Source: Sporothrix humicola (taxonomy: Eukaryota > Ascomycota > Sordariomycetes > Ophiostomatales > Ophiostomataceae). From it: 64,000 nucleotides of DNA. This document shows positions 24,363-35,449 of the stretch, piece by piece. The stretch covers positions 149,306 through 213,305 of the forward strand of contig WNYE01000071.1 of the NCBI GenBank assembly GCA_021396245.1, in the 5' to 3' direction. Below the pieces are notes generated by a model that ran no database searches, was not told the DNA's origin, and saw only the letters and a program-made list of their open reading frames with translations. Every line of letters begins with the position of its first letter. Positions within the stretch are counted from its first letter, which is position 1. The position numbers and the translations under genes are program-made.

Positions 24363-24380
24363 TACTCCGTACGTCGTACG
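24363..24380. repeat. Fused TACTCCGTA and CGTACG-T-CGTACG palindrome
   Basis: TACTCCGTA (24363-24371) overlaps CGTACGTCGTACG (24368-24380), whose six-base arms are self-complementary. Both motif types of the family occur in one element. Confidence 0.75.
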
Positions 24381-24840
24381 TATTATGTGATAGAAATAAG
24401 GCACCCAGGGTGCCAAAGAGGGAGAAATAAATCCAGTCCGGGGCAGTTGTAGCCGATAGGTCGGTTTGTTTCAATTGCATGGAGTACTTGTCCGGCCGGT
24501 TCCCGGAGTCGCTTTCGGAGGAATGCTTCGTAAGATACCACCAGCCTTACATGAAAGTTCCCAAGTGAATTGAATTGAAGAAGTCGTGGGGTAAGAGAAG
24601 AAGAGAAAAAAAAGACACAATATGGGACTACACGTGACCAATTAGCGTGTCTGGTGTGACTGAAATTGGCGGGGCCACTTGTAAACGCGTCGCGCTTTTT
24701 TGCACGTAGCCCTTTCGATGACCTTTAACCCTGTGTGAATTACACACACAGGCACAGTACCTTTCTTAGTCCCCTGCCGGCCTCCACAACACTGACACGA
24801 CAACAAACGCGATCATTGTGTCTTTCAACCGACTGTCTGT

Positions 24841-27634
24841 ATGAAGACAGGCGTGACCACCGTTTTGCGCATCCGACTTGCAGCCGTAAGGGGGACAACA
24901 TCACAAACCGCTTCTTTTTCTTGCTCCGTCTCCAACACCGTTGCTCGCCGTACTTGGACATCGAGCACTGTCCCCGTTGCGGCTGCAGCAATGTTCGTTC
25001 GGGCGACAAAGACCCCGAACCCGGCGAGCAGACCGCCCTCTGCTGCCTCTGATGAAAGAACCTCTCAGATGTCTTCTGGCCTGGGCAGGTCTGCCTCGAT
25101 GGCCTCTTCTAATTCGACCAATGCCTCAATCAGCGACTTCTACAAGAAGCCTCTGTCAGGTACTTCCCAAGCTTCGACCTTCAGGCGCCAGCCGCTATTC
25201 AACCCGCCCAGACCTCACCCTTCGATCATTGCACAACCATTGCACAATCGCTCACCCAATGCGGCTTCTGCCATCGCGGCCAAGGGACATACAAGCACCG
25301 GCGGCCTTGCCGCTCTTTGCGGTAGATCCGACTCTTTCACAGAGAAGCCACTACTGGCTGCTGGTACGAAAACGAGTGCCCTGACAGAGGCAACGGATGA
25401 AGAGCTTTTGGCACTCGGCTTTTGCCCAGACGATTTTGCCGACGATGAGAATCTTGACCTTGATATCCCATGCGCTTTGCCCCCCGTGAAGGCGGCTCCA
25501 ACGTCACACGTATCATCGGGAAGCCTCAACTCTTCATTCTCGCGGCCATCCCAGCAATCCACATACCTTGCTTTGCAAGACATCTCGCCACATCGCGCTG
25601 ATCTTGCATCTTCGACTTCTACCAAGCGCGCCTCCTCGGATAGCACCACCGCTGCCTCTCCGCAACCAGTCAAGAAAAAACGGACTATGCCAAAAACATG
25701 GTCGAAACCGGCGGAACAGGAGGCGTCACAGATCTCTGCAACTCCGTCGTCCAAAGCGTCAGGTGCGATTTGGGATGCGACTGCCAGTGCAGTGAAGGCC
25801 CAGAAAAAGCAGCTCAAGGACTTGTCAAGAAGGCAGGCGCCTACTAGCTTTGGCGATGAATCGGGCCTGCTTGAAGCCAAAAGCTCCCACGATCTTATCA
25901 GCGAAATTAGCTCTCTGCCGAAGCCTTCCGGGCCCATGACGCTGAGCAACGAGCAGCAGCATGTCAAAAACCTCGTTTGCTTCAAGAAGGCGAGCGTGTT
26001 CTTCACTGGGCCGGCTGGAACAGGCAAGTCCGTTCTGATGAGAGCAATTATTGAAGATTTGCGCACAAAGTATGCCAAGGATCCAGAGCAGCTTGGCGTC
26101 ACTGCCTCGACTGGTCTGGCGGCCTGCAATATTGGTGGCATGACACTTCACAGCTTTGCCGGTATTGGTCTCGGCAAAGAGGACGCAAACACTCTTATCC
26201 GCAAAATTCGGCAAAACCCGAAGGCGAGAAACCGCTGGTTGAAGACCAAGACGCTTGTCATCGACGAGATCTCCATGGTTGATGGCGATCTTTTTGACAA
26301 GCTTTCTCAGATCGGACGTACCATCCGTAAAAACGGTCGCCCCTGGGGTGGCATCCAGCTTGTCCTAACCGGAGACTTTTTTCAGTTGCCCCCGGTGCCT
26401 GACCGCGAAAAGCGTGATGTGAAGTTTGCATTTGAAGCATCGACATGGGGAGATTCTATCGACCACACCATTGGCCTGACCGAAGTGTTCCGCCAAAGGG
26501 ATCCAGGTAAGTTTACAAGCAATAATCTTCAGACACATTGCAATTACGAGAAGATGACTTTGCTGACGTTTCCCCCTCTCCGATCATTTTCTTCAACAGA
26601 ATTTGCTCAAATGCTCAACGAAATGCGTCTTGGCCGGATCAGCGAGCAGACTGTACAAACTTTCAAATCACTTTCAAGGCCCCTCCACTTCGATGATGGC
26701 CTTGAAGTAACAGAACTGTAGGTATACCGCACTTTTCCCCACCCCTCTTCTATGATCCCCTCTTGCTGACTTTATTTCTTTTCTCAGGTTCCCAACAAGA
26801 CAAGAAGTTGAGTCTTCCAACGAACGACGGCTTCGAGGCTTAGGCCACAAATCTATGGTCTACGAAGCACTGGACACAGGAGAACTTGCCTTACGTGAAA
26901 AGCTGCTCCAGAACATGATGGCGCCCAAGAGGCTTGAACTTCGCGTTGGTGCGCAAGTAATGCTTATCAAGAACATGGACGAAACACTCGTTAATGGCTC
27001 TCTTGGCACGGTCGAAAAGTTCATGACAGAAAGCGAGTATATGGACCTCGATGTTGGCTCTGTGCTTGCCGATCCCGACGTCAAGAAGAGAACCAGTGTC
27101 CTGAATAGCTATTTGAATAGCTCAACCTTGACAGGCAATGGCGATGGGAACCCAGGAAACACCGGTCGCCTCTTCCCCTACGTTTTGTTTCACGGTATCG
27201 CGGGCACCGCTCGCGGCATACTTATCCGTCCCGAGGAGTGGAAGTCGGAACTGCCAAACGGCACCGTCCAAGCTTCGCGCACCCAGCTTCCTCTGATTCT
27301 AGCGTGGGCCCTTTCCATTCACAAAGCCCAGGGGCAGACGCTGGAACGAGTCAAGGTGAATCTTGGCAAGGTGTTTGAAAAGGGCCAAGCATACGTGGCC
27401 CTCAGTCGTGCCACAACAAAGCACGGCCTCCAGGTGCTGAATTTCGACAAACACAAGGTGATGGCTCATCCCAAGGTGGTTTCGTTTTACGGTAGACTAT
27501 CCAGCGCCGAATCTGCCTTGAAGGGCAAGCGTGGAAATGCATCAATCCTAGCCTTCACCAACAAATCGTCAGTCAAGGCTGATGAGGTCTCTACGATACA
27601 AAAGACGGCTAGGGCTGCCTTTGGGACAGGCTAG
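24841..27634 (+). CDS. PIF1: Pif1-family 5'-3' DNA helicase
   Basis: Spliced as join(24841..26506, 26600..26717, 26788..27634), 876 residues. Junctions RQRDP|EFAQ and TEL|FPTRQ are in phase. Helicase motifs: FFTGPAGTGKSVLMRA (Walker A, near residue 390), LVIDEISMVD (Walker B, near 474), LVLTGDFFQLPPVP, and at the end LSIHKAQGQTLERVKV with the Pif1-type AYVALSRAT. Residues 60 to about 350 are low-complexity. Pif1 unwinds G-quadruplexes, inhibits telomerase and maintains mitochondrial DNA. The first 50 residues have several Arg and Lys and no acidic residue, like a mitochondrial presequence, and a second Met stands at residue 51 (24991), so two start sites could give mitochondrial and nuclear forms. 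The targeting is inference. Confidence 0.93.
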
Positions 27635-28322
27635 GCGCGTGGGGGTCTTTGTTGGGGGCGTTTGTGCGTTTGTTGTTTTTTGAAGGAATTTGTTTATTGC
27701 AAAGGAGTTTTTATTGCATAGCTATCTGGCCGTGGTCTAGCCTCTCATATCATCCAATGCAGGTTATAGAATATTTACGTCTACCAAAGCACATTGATTA
27801 ATTCGCTTACAATTGGCTATCGCTAACGAGCGGATGGTGCTCAACACAGCACAAATTTGCAGCTCCATCAGGGCACGGCGTATTACATAGGGCGAACTGT
27901 AAATACACGTTGATATTATTTTCTCACTGCCTTCATTGTGAACGGATCTCAGGTCAAAACATGAATTACGAATGTAATATTGAGGGTGTGACGAGGATGT
28001 GAGGTGTGACATGTAAGAGGACAGTGTGTAAACAGTGTTCAGACTATTTCCACTGTCTTAATCGATAAGCTTGCGTCTATTGCTTAAACGACCGACCGTG
28101 ACAGTTCGGCATAGATTTAGTGCTTTCTCACGAGGGAACAACCACAACTTGTCTATGCCTGGAGACCGGCCTTTTGTCTTTTTATTCGATCCATCATCCA
28201 ACGCTCGCATTTGCCCCTAGAAGCGGGCCCCATTTCCTGCAAAACAGCCCTCCAGAAAAGGGTGTCACTTTCCTCCCGTCGCAACCATCACAACCAGACA
28301 TTCGAAAATCCAGACCTCAGGC
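27635..28322. other. Intergenic between PIF1 and EDC3
   Basis: About 0.7 kb between tandem genes, containing the 3' UTR of PIF1 and the promoter of EDC3. No gene is seen. Confidence 0.6.
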
Positions 28323-30872
28323 ATGGCGAGCGAGTTCTTGCAAATGGTTGTGGTAGTAGAGCTGCGGAATCCACCCGAGCGACTTCACGGATCGGTGACA
28401 GGCGTGGAGGCCGGACAAAGTCTGACACTTAGCAATGGTAAGTTCCCATGATACTCTTCCGAATCCCGAACTCTTTGAAAAGGTTCAGCAAGTTTGCTGC
28501 GTCATCCTTGTACAATTGCTTATATGCTTATACAATTCAGTCTGGTCACTCAATAGTCAGACATGGCGCCAGCACATCATTGTCGACCCAGCAAACATCA
28601 TTGAAATATTCGACGCCAGCAAAGACCCGCGTTACTCCTATCCTCCTCCACCACCTGTCTCAGCCTCACATCTCGAGTATGCTCCTGCTCCAGCAAATAC
28701 GACGAAACCCGAACAGACCCCAATATCACCTGCACTCGGTGACCCGGCTATCCTTTCGTTTAGACCACGCGCGGATCGACCAGGATCCAGCCTTAGCCAG
28801 AACAGATCTCAGAACAGATCAGCCAGCCAAACGCGCGGAATTACAACGGACACCACGAATTTTTCGCAGCCTCCAGTATATGCATTGCCCGGTGCTTCTG
28901 CCCAGGCTACATCACGAAATGCAACTCCTGTGTCTTCAAAAACGAACGTAGGAAGCAACTTACGTGCCCCTGTTCTCACCCAAACAAACAACGCGCAGAC
29001 TGTCGATGCCTCTTTAGAGCGACCTGTTGCTTCGTTAGCACCTCCTCAAAACACTCAGAATCCTGATGGAACACCTAAAGCACGGAGGCGGCAGCGCCAA
29101 CAGCGAGGCTCTAAAAACAACGGCGCGGGTGACAGTGTGGACTTGACACCGGACCGTCAAAAACAACCTGGACAGGGGAAAGGCTGGAGGGAGACGCCAA
29201 TGCTGCAGAGCACCGCTTCTTTCCAGCCATTTAACTCTCTTAAGAAATCTAACAGGCGTGAAAAGTCAACACAGGATAACGGATGGGCATCGGAGGATGT
29301 GACTGACGTTCAGGAAATGGGCGACTTCGATTTCGAGGAAAGCCTCGCAAAATTCGACAAGCGCACTCTGTTCGACCAAATGCGCAAAGACGACCAAATT
29401 AACGACGCCGACAGGCTGGTGACGCACAATCGAAGACCGGGAACCAACGGGGGTAAAAATTACCACCATACGGAGAACGTTCTCGGCGTGCCCTTGCCAT
29501 CGTCCACAGTGGCACCAAGGGTTGTCACAAAAGAGCCACAGACCGTGTCACAGGACTTTTGGAATAGTGAAGCCGACGACACACGCACTTCGGGCGCACC
29601 AGGTAACGGGGCGGTCGGTGGTCTAGGCGGTGGGGATCGTTTAAGTGGCCGAGAGCTGGGAAGTCGACAAGGTTCACGCCGGGGCGACAGCAAAGTTTCA
29701 ACTACACGGCGATCTCAATCAAGGAAAGCCAGCGCCGGAACCGTTGGGCAAGGGCCGTCAAGGGTCAACTCGATTGCTGTATGTTACACCCCATATCGCC
29801 ATTGTCATATCTCCATCATGGAACCGTAACTAACGCCACTCAGCAAGCATCATCTGCTTTTTCAACAACCCAGCATTTTTACGTCTTGCCATCAGAGCGA
29901 CGTCTTGACACGGTCTCGGCACTACAAATGCTCAATGTAGAGAACATTGCGCACAACGAACTCGGCCTGACTGAGGACATGATGACAGAAAATGCTGGCC
30001 GCGGGATCGCCGAGGTGGCTATTGGTACTCTTTCCGATCCGGCGAACAAAATTCGTCTGGAGCAGGCTGATCTGCATAGCGATGGGGCTTCTTCTGTCCT
30101 GGCCCATGGTACGCCAGCACCTACAATCGTTATTTTGGCAGGCAACAACAAATCCGGAACAAGGGCTGTGGCCGGCGGCAGGCATTTGCGGAACAAGGGG
30201 ATCAACGTACTCCTATGCGTCGTTGGAATTGAGCGTGGAGAGCGTGAACTTTTGGACGATTTGCGCCAGCAGATCCGCCTCTACCGAAATTTTGGTGGCC
30301 GTATCTACAACAAAAACGACATGTTTGAGCAACTCCGCAAAACGGTCATCCCAACACTTACTATCGACACACCGCGAACTGCTGCAAGCGGCAAGGTTCC
30401 GGCGGTCACATTGATTATCGATGCCCTTCTGGGACTGGTTGTGTCTTTCGACGAACTACGCACTGGTGACCAGGCCACCGTCTACGAGTTAATGGAATGG
30501 GCCAACCGAAACGAAGCTTTTGTCCTCGCAGTCGATGTGCCGACCGGTATTGACCCCAGCTCTGGTTATGTCAGTATCATAGATGGAGCGCGCCTGTACG
30601 TGCGTCCGCGTTATATCATTGCGTTGGGAGCGCCTAAGCGTGGCCTGCTGGAGGCCATGGTTGCAGCAGAGATGGAAGACTCTGCGGAAGGAGAGGCAGC
30701 AGTAGTTGACGATCAGGCTCTTGACTGGAGGCTGTTTGTTGCCGACATTGGCCTAGGTGCAGCGGTCTGGAAAAAAGCCGGCACAAAGATTCGCCGCGGA
30801 ATCGACTTTGACGAGAAATGGGTGTTGGAGATGAAGTATCGGGGATTGGAAACAGAAGACGAGTCTATGTAG
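28323..30872 (+). CDS. EDC3: Enhancer of mRNA decapping Edc3
   Basis: Spliced as join(28323..28437, 28541..29778, 29844..30872), 793 residues. The first exon, starting MASEFLQMVVVVELRNPPE, supplies an N-terminal Lsm domain completed in exon 2 (SQTWRQHIIVDPANIIEIFD). Junctions LSN|VWS and NSIA|QASS are in phase. A disordered Asn/Gln/Ser-rich linker follows, then an FDF motif near residue 299 (GDFDFEESLAKFDKRTLFDQMR), which in the family binds the DEAD-box helicase Dhh1. Exon 3 encodes a YjeF_N (Rossmann-like) domain from about residue 460 (LDTVSALQMLNVENIAHNE), used for dimerisation. Edc3 scaffolds P-bodies and stimulates Dcp1-Dcp2 decapping. The domain order is diagnostic. Confidence 0.93.
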
Positions 30873-31272
30873 GATTCACCCCCCGACTGCTCGTTATTTT
30901 ATTTTTGTATTGCAGCGTTCCTGGTCTTCTCCTGCTTATATTTATCTGTTTTTGTGCACGGTGTTGGGTTGCATCATTCGGCGTTTCGAGGGGTATAGCC
31001 CCGGACTATGAACGACGAATCCCTCATAGGATCGAACTATCATAGCATATTGCACTTTGCATTGCGGAGACTTATTGAAGAATGATGTATAAGGTTTAAA
31101 TATATTAGGACTGGGTACGAGTTAAGACTAAAAAGCAACAGGTATGAGCAAAATATAGGGAAAGAAAAAAGAGCAGGTAAAAAAAAAAAAAAAAAAACAG
31201 CGTCCATCTCCTTTCATGAGAAGGGGTATCATTTAATCCAAACCCTTCCTTCTACCACACATACTTGGCTCC
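30873..31272. other. Intergenic between convergent EDC3 and HAM1-like genes
   Basis: A 400-base convergent 3' region containing a 19-base A run at 31179-31197. No gene is seen. Confidence 0.6.
31179..31197. repeat. Poly(A) tract, 19 bases
   Basis: An uninterrupted A run between convergent genes. It could be a slippage-prone homopolymer; nothing indicates a retrotransposed sequence next to it. Confidence 0.85.
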
Positions 31273-34040
31273 TCAAATGGGACGTCCAGAGACGGATGAC
31301 ACAACACCCGTTGTTCTCTGCGAGTCGCCCTGGGCTGCCCCACCAATAGCACCGACGGATCCGGCAGGGACGGCCACGACAGGAACGGCCAGAGGCGCAA
31401 CCGGCCCGGTGGCGGCCTTGGATCCGTTGACACCGTTCGTAGCATGGTAGCCACCATTCGCTGCTCCATTGGTGCCATGGAGGCCGTTGGTAGCATTGAC
31501 GCCGTTGACGCCGTTGGTGCCGTTGACGCCATTACCATTCGTATTCTTCCCATTGAGAGCCGGTGCCTCCTTCTTCTCGACAACCGGCGGCTTTGGAATA
31601 TTGCTGCTCGTTCCGGCCGAGCCAAGCGTGAACACGGGGCTTTGCCAATTATCACCCTCGCGGGCCATCGACCTGTAATGCGAAGCCTTGGAGCTAAAAC
31701 CGCCCGGCAAGTTGATGCGAGGGAAGATACTGTCCTCCTTCGTATAGGCAATGTTGAGCTTCTTATCGTCTAGCTCATCCTTTGCCTTGGCCGCCTTCTT
31801 CTTGGCCTCCTGCTTCTTGCGTTCCTTGGAGTCCTCCATGCGCTTTTTAGCAGCAGTGACGTAGCGGCTGTATGCGTTGGGGTTGGCACCCTCGGCTTCG
31901 ACCTCCGCCTCGAGCTCTTGCGCGGCACGGTCAGCGTCCTGCTTGATTCCGTAGAGAGTGGCGTCCCATTCGTTGAAGTTGTCACGGATCGACTTTTCCA
32001 GGACCTTTTGCAAAACAGGGCGCATCACACGCATGAGGATGGGTTTAAACATAGTGAAGAGAAGCTTGTGCTGCGACTTGTGCATCGTGATCTTCAGGTT
32101 GTCAATGTCCACGTCCACCTTGTCAACCTTGAAGAAATGCTGGCGATTGCCAGGCTCCGCAGTGCTCAGGCCAAGTTTGAAGCTGAAGCCTTTGCCAGAC
32201 AGGAAGACACTAAAAATGCCAACGTCTGTCAGGGAGGGGAAGCCCTCCTTCTTCTTGACGTAGTAGCTGACGTTGCGCAGGTCCATTTGGATGCCAGAAA
32301 CATTGACTTGGGCTGAGTGCCTGTTCTTGCCGACCTTTCCGAGCTTGCGGCCCCACGACACATAGTTGTTGTTGTAAATCTCGAACACATTGGGCATGAA
32401 GTTGTCGCTCTCCAGCACCAAGTTCTCGATCACAGCATCGACCTGGCTATCGGAGTATTCAATGCGGGGGATCGGAATGTAGGCAATGCTCTCGAGAGCG
32501 GCAGGGAGAATGACGTTGGTCACATCCTTCACAAGATGGGGCTTGAAGGTCTGCTTGCCGTTCTTATCGTTGCCTAGGTCGTAGAAGAGCTTGTTGACAG
32601 ACTTGGCAAAGGCCTGGTTCTGGGCATCCTTGTCGAACTGATCGGCCAGGAACTTGACTTGGTTGGCGACATTATCCGACTGGGGGCGGTACTTTTCGCG
32701 CAGGAGGTAGTTCCCATGGTCATAGAGTCTGTTCCACTCCTCCGTGGAAGCGTCTTCGAGGACGAAGCCCTTTTCCTGCAGACAGCGGCGAAGGAAGCTG
32801 TTGACATTGCTGAACCATCCGTGGAGCTCGTCGTCGTTGTCAGCCAGCACGTACATTTCGTTGATGGACTTCCAGAGGTTATCCGTAGATGTTCCGTTGG
32901 CAAAGCGCTCGATCAGCGTCTTCAGATCCGCCTCTGCATCCGACAAACGGCCTCTGGTGTTCTGGACAACACCACCGGAGGTTGCCGTTGTGGTCTTGGC
33001 GTGTCCGTGATAGCGTTCGGCCAGGTCCAGAAGTGTTTGGACGGCCTGCTGGTAGTCCGGGTGCTGCTGGCACTCAATGATCATTTTCTGTCGCTGTGTT
33101 AGCACTGGCTCTGATGAATAGACCGTCCAGCCGTGGATGGATTTGATCTATGTCTCATACCTTGAGGCGCCACACCGCCTGGTCTCTGCGCTCCTGGGGG
33201 ACCTTTGATCGAAGGTATTCTCTGGCCCGCTCGCGGTACTCAGTGGTCTTCTTCTGGGCGGTCTCCGAAGCGGCATTCTGCAGCTCGTCGACCTGCTGGG
33301 CGTCAACAGTCGACGCGCCACCGGCATTGTCAGAGTTGCCCTTCTTGTAAAAGGCCTTTGTGCGGTTCTTCAGGTCATTCTTCGACAGGTTGGGGGTGTC
33401 GTGCCATGTATCATCTGCCGCGGGCTCGTCGATCTGAGCTAATGCTTCATCGGAAGGCCGCACGGCAGAAGTCGCCTTTGATGCCGAGTCGGCAAGAATG
33501 TCTCTGAAGAGAATGGACGAGTCGTTCACTGAAAGGAGGGTTTTATTATTAGTCGTTTATTTCCAGGCATTAGCATTGAAGTCGGGGAATCTTACAAAGT
33601 TTGCGGAATTGTCCGTTCGTGATGAGCAGATTGCCCAGAGTCTTAATACCCTCGAGGGCCCTGTCACCGTCCTGCTTGGCCTCATCCTTGGAGACAGCTG
33701 CGCCAGGAACCTCAATGCTCGAGTAGTCATGGCGACTGGTCTTCCAAATAAAGTCCTGAATCAGGTTGCCGTCGTTCTTGGAAAGCAGAAGCAGCTTGGC
33801 CTGGTTGACGACGTCGCGGAAATCAGCAACCAGCTCCCGTCCTTCCGAAGAGAGCTTGTTGGACGGGCTAGACAGGGCCTTGGACGCGATGAAACTGTTC
33901 AGGGTTGCATCGATCTGTTCATTGGATGGCATCTTGCCATTCTGGAAAGCACTGACGATGCCGTAAAGCTGCAGCTTGCGGTCAATGTCGGCATCTCGCT
34001 GCCTCACATTGGTGGGCCGATTGACACCGGTTGAGGCCAT
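31273..34040 (-). CDS. HAM1-like (TULIP/BPI-like) fungal protein
   Basis: Spliced as complement(31273..33087, 33161..33528, 33596..34040), 875 residues, starting MASTGVNRPTNVRQRDADID. Junctions RKL|LNDSS and RLK|KMIIE are in phase, and one intron carries a CTAAC branch site. The N-terminal part is helical and charged. The middle contains amphipathic beta-rich sequence (PHLVKDVTNVILPAALESI, IPRIEYSDSQVDAVIENL), resembling proteins annotated as HAM1-like N- and C-terminal domains, related to BPI/SMP lipid-binding folds. A Lys-rich stretch follows (KERKKQEAKKKAAKAKDE), then a C-terminal Asn-Gly-rich repeat tract. No signal peptide or clear membrane segment is visible. A role in lipid binding or membrane contacts is only suggested by the family; the gene structure is well supported. 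Confidence 0.75.
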
Positions 34041-34191
34041 GGCTGTGGTTGATATGGAAAGAAAGCAAATAAAGGGATGAAATAGGTATGCTGTGCCAAA
34101 GTATGGAAAATACTAAAACTGGCAGTGTTTGGAAAAGCAAAAAGTAAAAACAGATCACTATACAACCCAGCCCACCTCGCCTCTTCGACCG

Positions 34192-34200
34192 CTTATATAT
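34192..34200 (-). promoter_or_regulatory. TATA-box candidate for the HAM1-like gene
   Basis: TATATAAG on the minus strand, about 155 bases before the start codon at 34040. Position and orientation fit a core promoter. Confidence 0.4.
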
Positions 34201-34985
34201 GTTTATTTCTCTGTGTGGCTTCACCGATTTCATCTGCCAGTCTCGACCTATGACGCCCTCCAAGTGGTTGACGTCATGAACGACATAGAAAGCGGGAGGT
34301 CACCGTGCATCTAATTGGGAAAAGGCTATGGGGAAAAGCTATGGGGGAAAACCTTTGTCAGTGCACCCGTTTGTGTGATGCTCCAAGGTGAAGAGCACCA
34401 GTGGCGCATGTGTCAGGCCACCAGCCCGGCCAATAGGCGATAAATCCCGGCCCTGGAAGGTGAAAGTGCCCTGGCCTAGAAAGGGATATTCACAAAGTTG
34501 CAATTGCTCAAAACGAAGATCGGCGGCTTGAGCCAACGATGACGCCTCCTGCGTAGGTCGCACACCATGTCATTTAAGTCGAGGCCGCCCAGTGGTCTAG
34601 CCAGGCCCCAATGGTACAAGTACACGTTGAGAAGTAGTGTCCCGGCAAGTTTGGATGTCTGCACGTCTCTACGTGTACAACAATGCATGCAGGTAGGCAA
34701 ACATGTTATTGAATGATTGTCGACGGGATGAAATCGATCTTTGGGGGTGCAATCGGGAATCGGTTCCTTGCTTGTGCGATCGAGGATCTATGCTTTTTGT
34801 GGCTGTCTCCGTTCCATTCGAATGCATCATTATGGCGTTTGTTTCAGCTGTTCTCGCTGCAACGATCGGTCGCAATGTAGTTGTCATGAAGAAAGATCAA
34901 AGCTTTGGACAAAATGTGATGTCATGACTGACGTTGGCCAGTAACTAGTGCTCTGTACGGAGTAGACCAAACTCAGAGCAGTTAG

Positions 34986-35022
34986 CCGGCGTACCTAAGG
35001 AGGTACAAAGTACCTACGCCGG
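34986..35022. repeat. Short inverted repeat with CCGGCGTA / TACGCCGG arms
   Basis: CCGGCGTA at 34986-34993 pairs exactly with TACGCCGG at 35015-35022. Inside, GGTAC and GTACC can extend the stem. It lies in the divergent promoter, not next to a gene end. Confidence 0.75.
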
Positions 35023-35449
35023 TTTTATTAGTGGGGCTGCCATGCGCATCTATCAAAGAGACTTCTGTTGGAAAACTAAAAGCTAAGATGCATTTTCGGA
35101 CTCAGTGCTTTATTGAAAAGAAGGCAAAGAAAGAAATAAAGACGACGTGAGAAAAAGCGCGAGGTTTTCTCAACTGTCATGTGATTATGTCAAGAAACAT
35201 GCCATTCCTGCTGATTCTATCCCTTCATATGGAGCATCAATCGCATCGTAGCGACTTTTCTACTTTATATTGACCTTGTGGCAAGTCACGTGTGTTGGTG
35301 TCGATTTCCCGTCGCCGACGGCTGCCTAGTAGCTCGTGTCCCCCGTGTCTCCGTCTCATTCGTGTTTTATTCATCGCGGCCTCAACAGAACAGCAATTTT
35401 CAGTGAAACAGCGTTGCCATATCAAACTTGGCCTTGTTCTCGTGGAGCC

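Larger units (their letters stand above)
21554..24840. other. Intergenic, about 3.3 kb
   Basis: A divergent promoter region between NHA1 and PIF1 with no supported gene. It contains a pyrimidine-rich run near 23180-23280 and a notable group of TACGGAGTA and GTACGWCGTAC motifs between 22961 and 24380. Confidence 0.5.
34041..35449. other. Divergent promoter region, HAM1-like and LIG4
   Basis: About 1.4 kb without a supported gene. It contains a TATA candidate, a TACGGAGTA motif at 34956-34964 and an inverted repeat at 34986-35022. Confidence 0.55.

Noticed and set aside
25215..26141. 308-codon frame opposite PIF1
   Set aside because: It is a shadow of the helicase coding strand with no independent similarity.
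31021..31060. tRNA box-B-like GTTCGATCC on the minus strand
   Set aside because: No matching acceptor or D-arm sequence at the right distance, and the T-stem has a mismatch.
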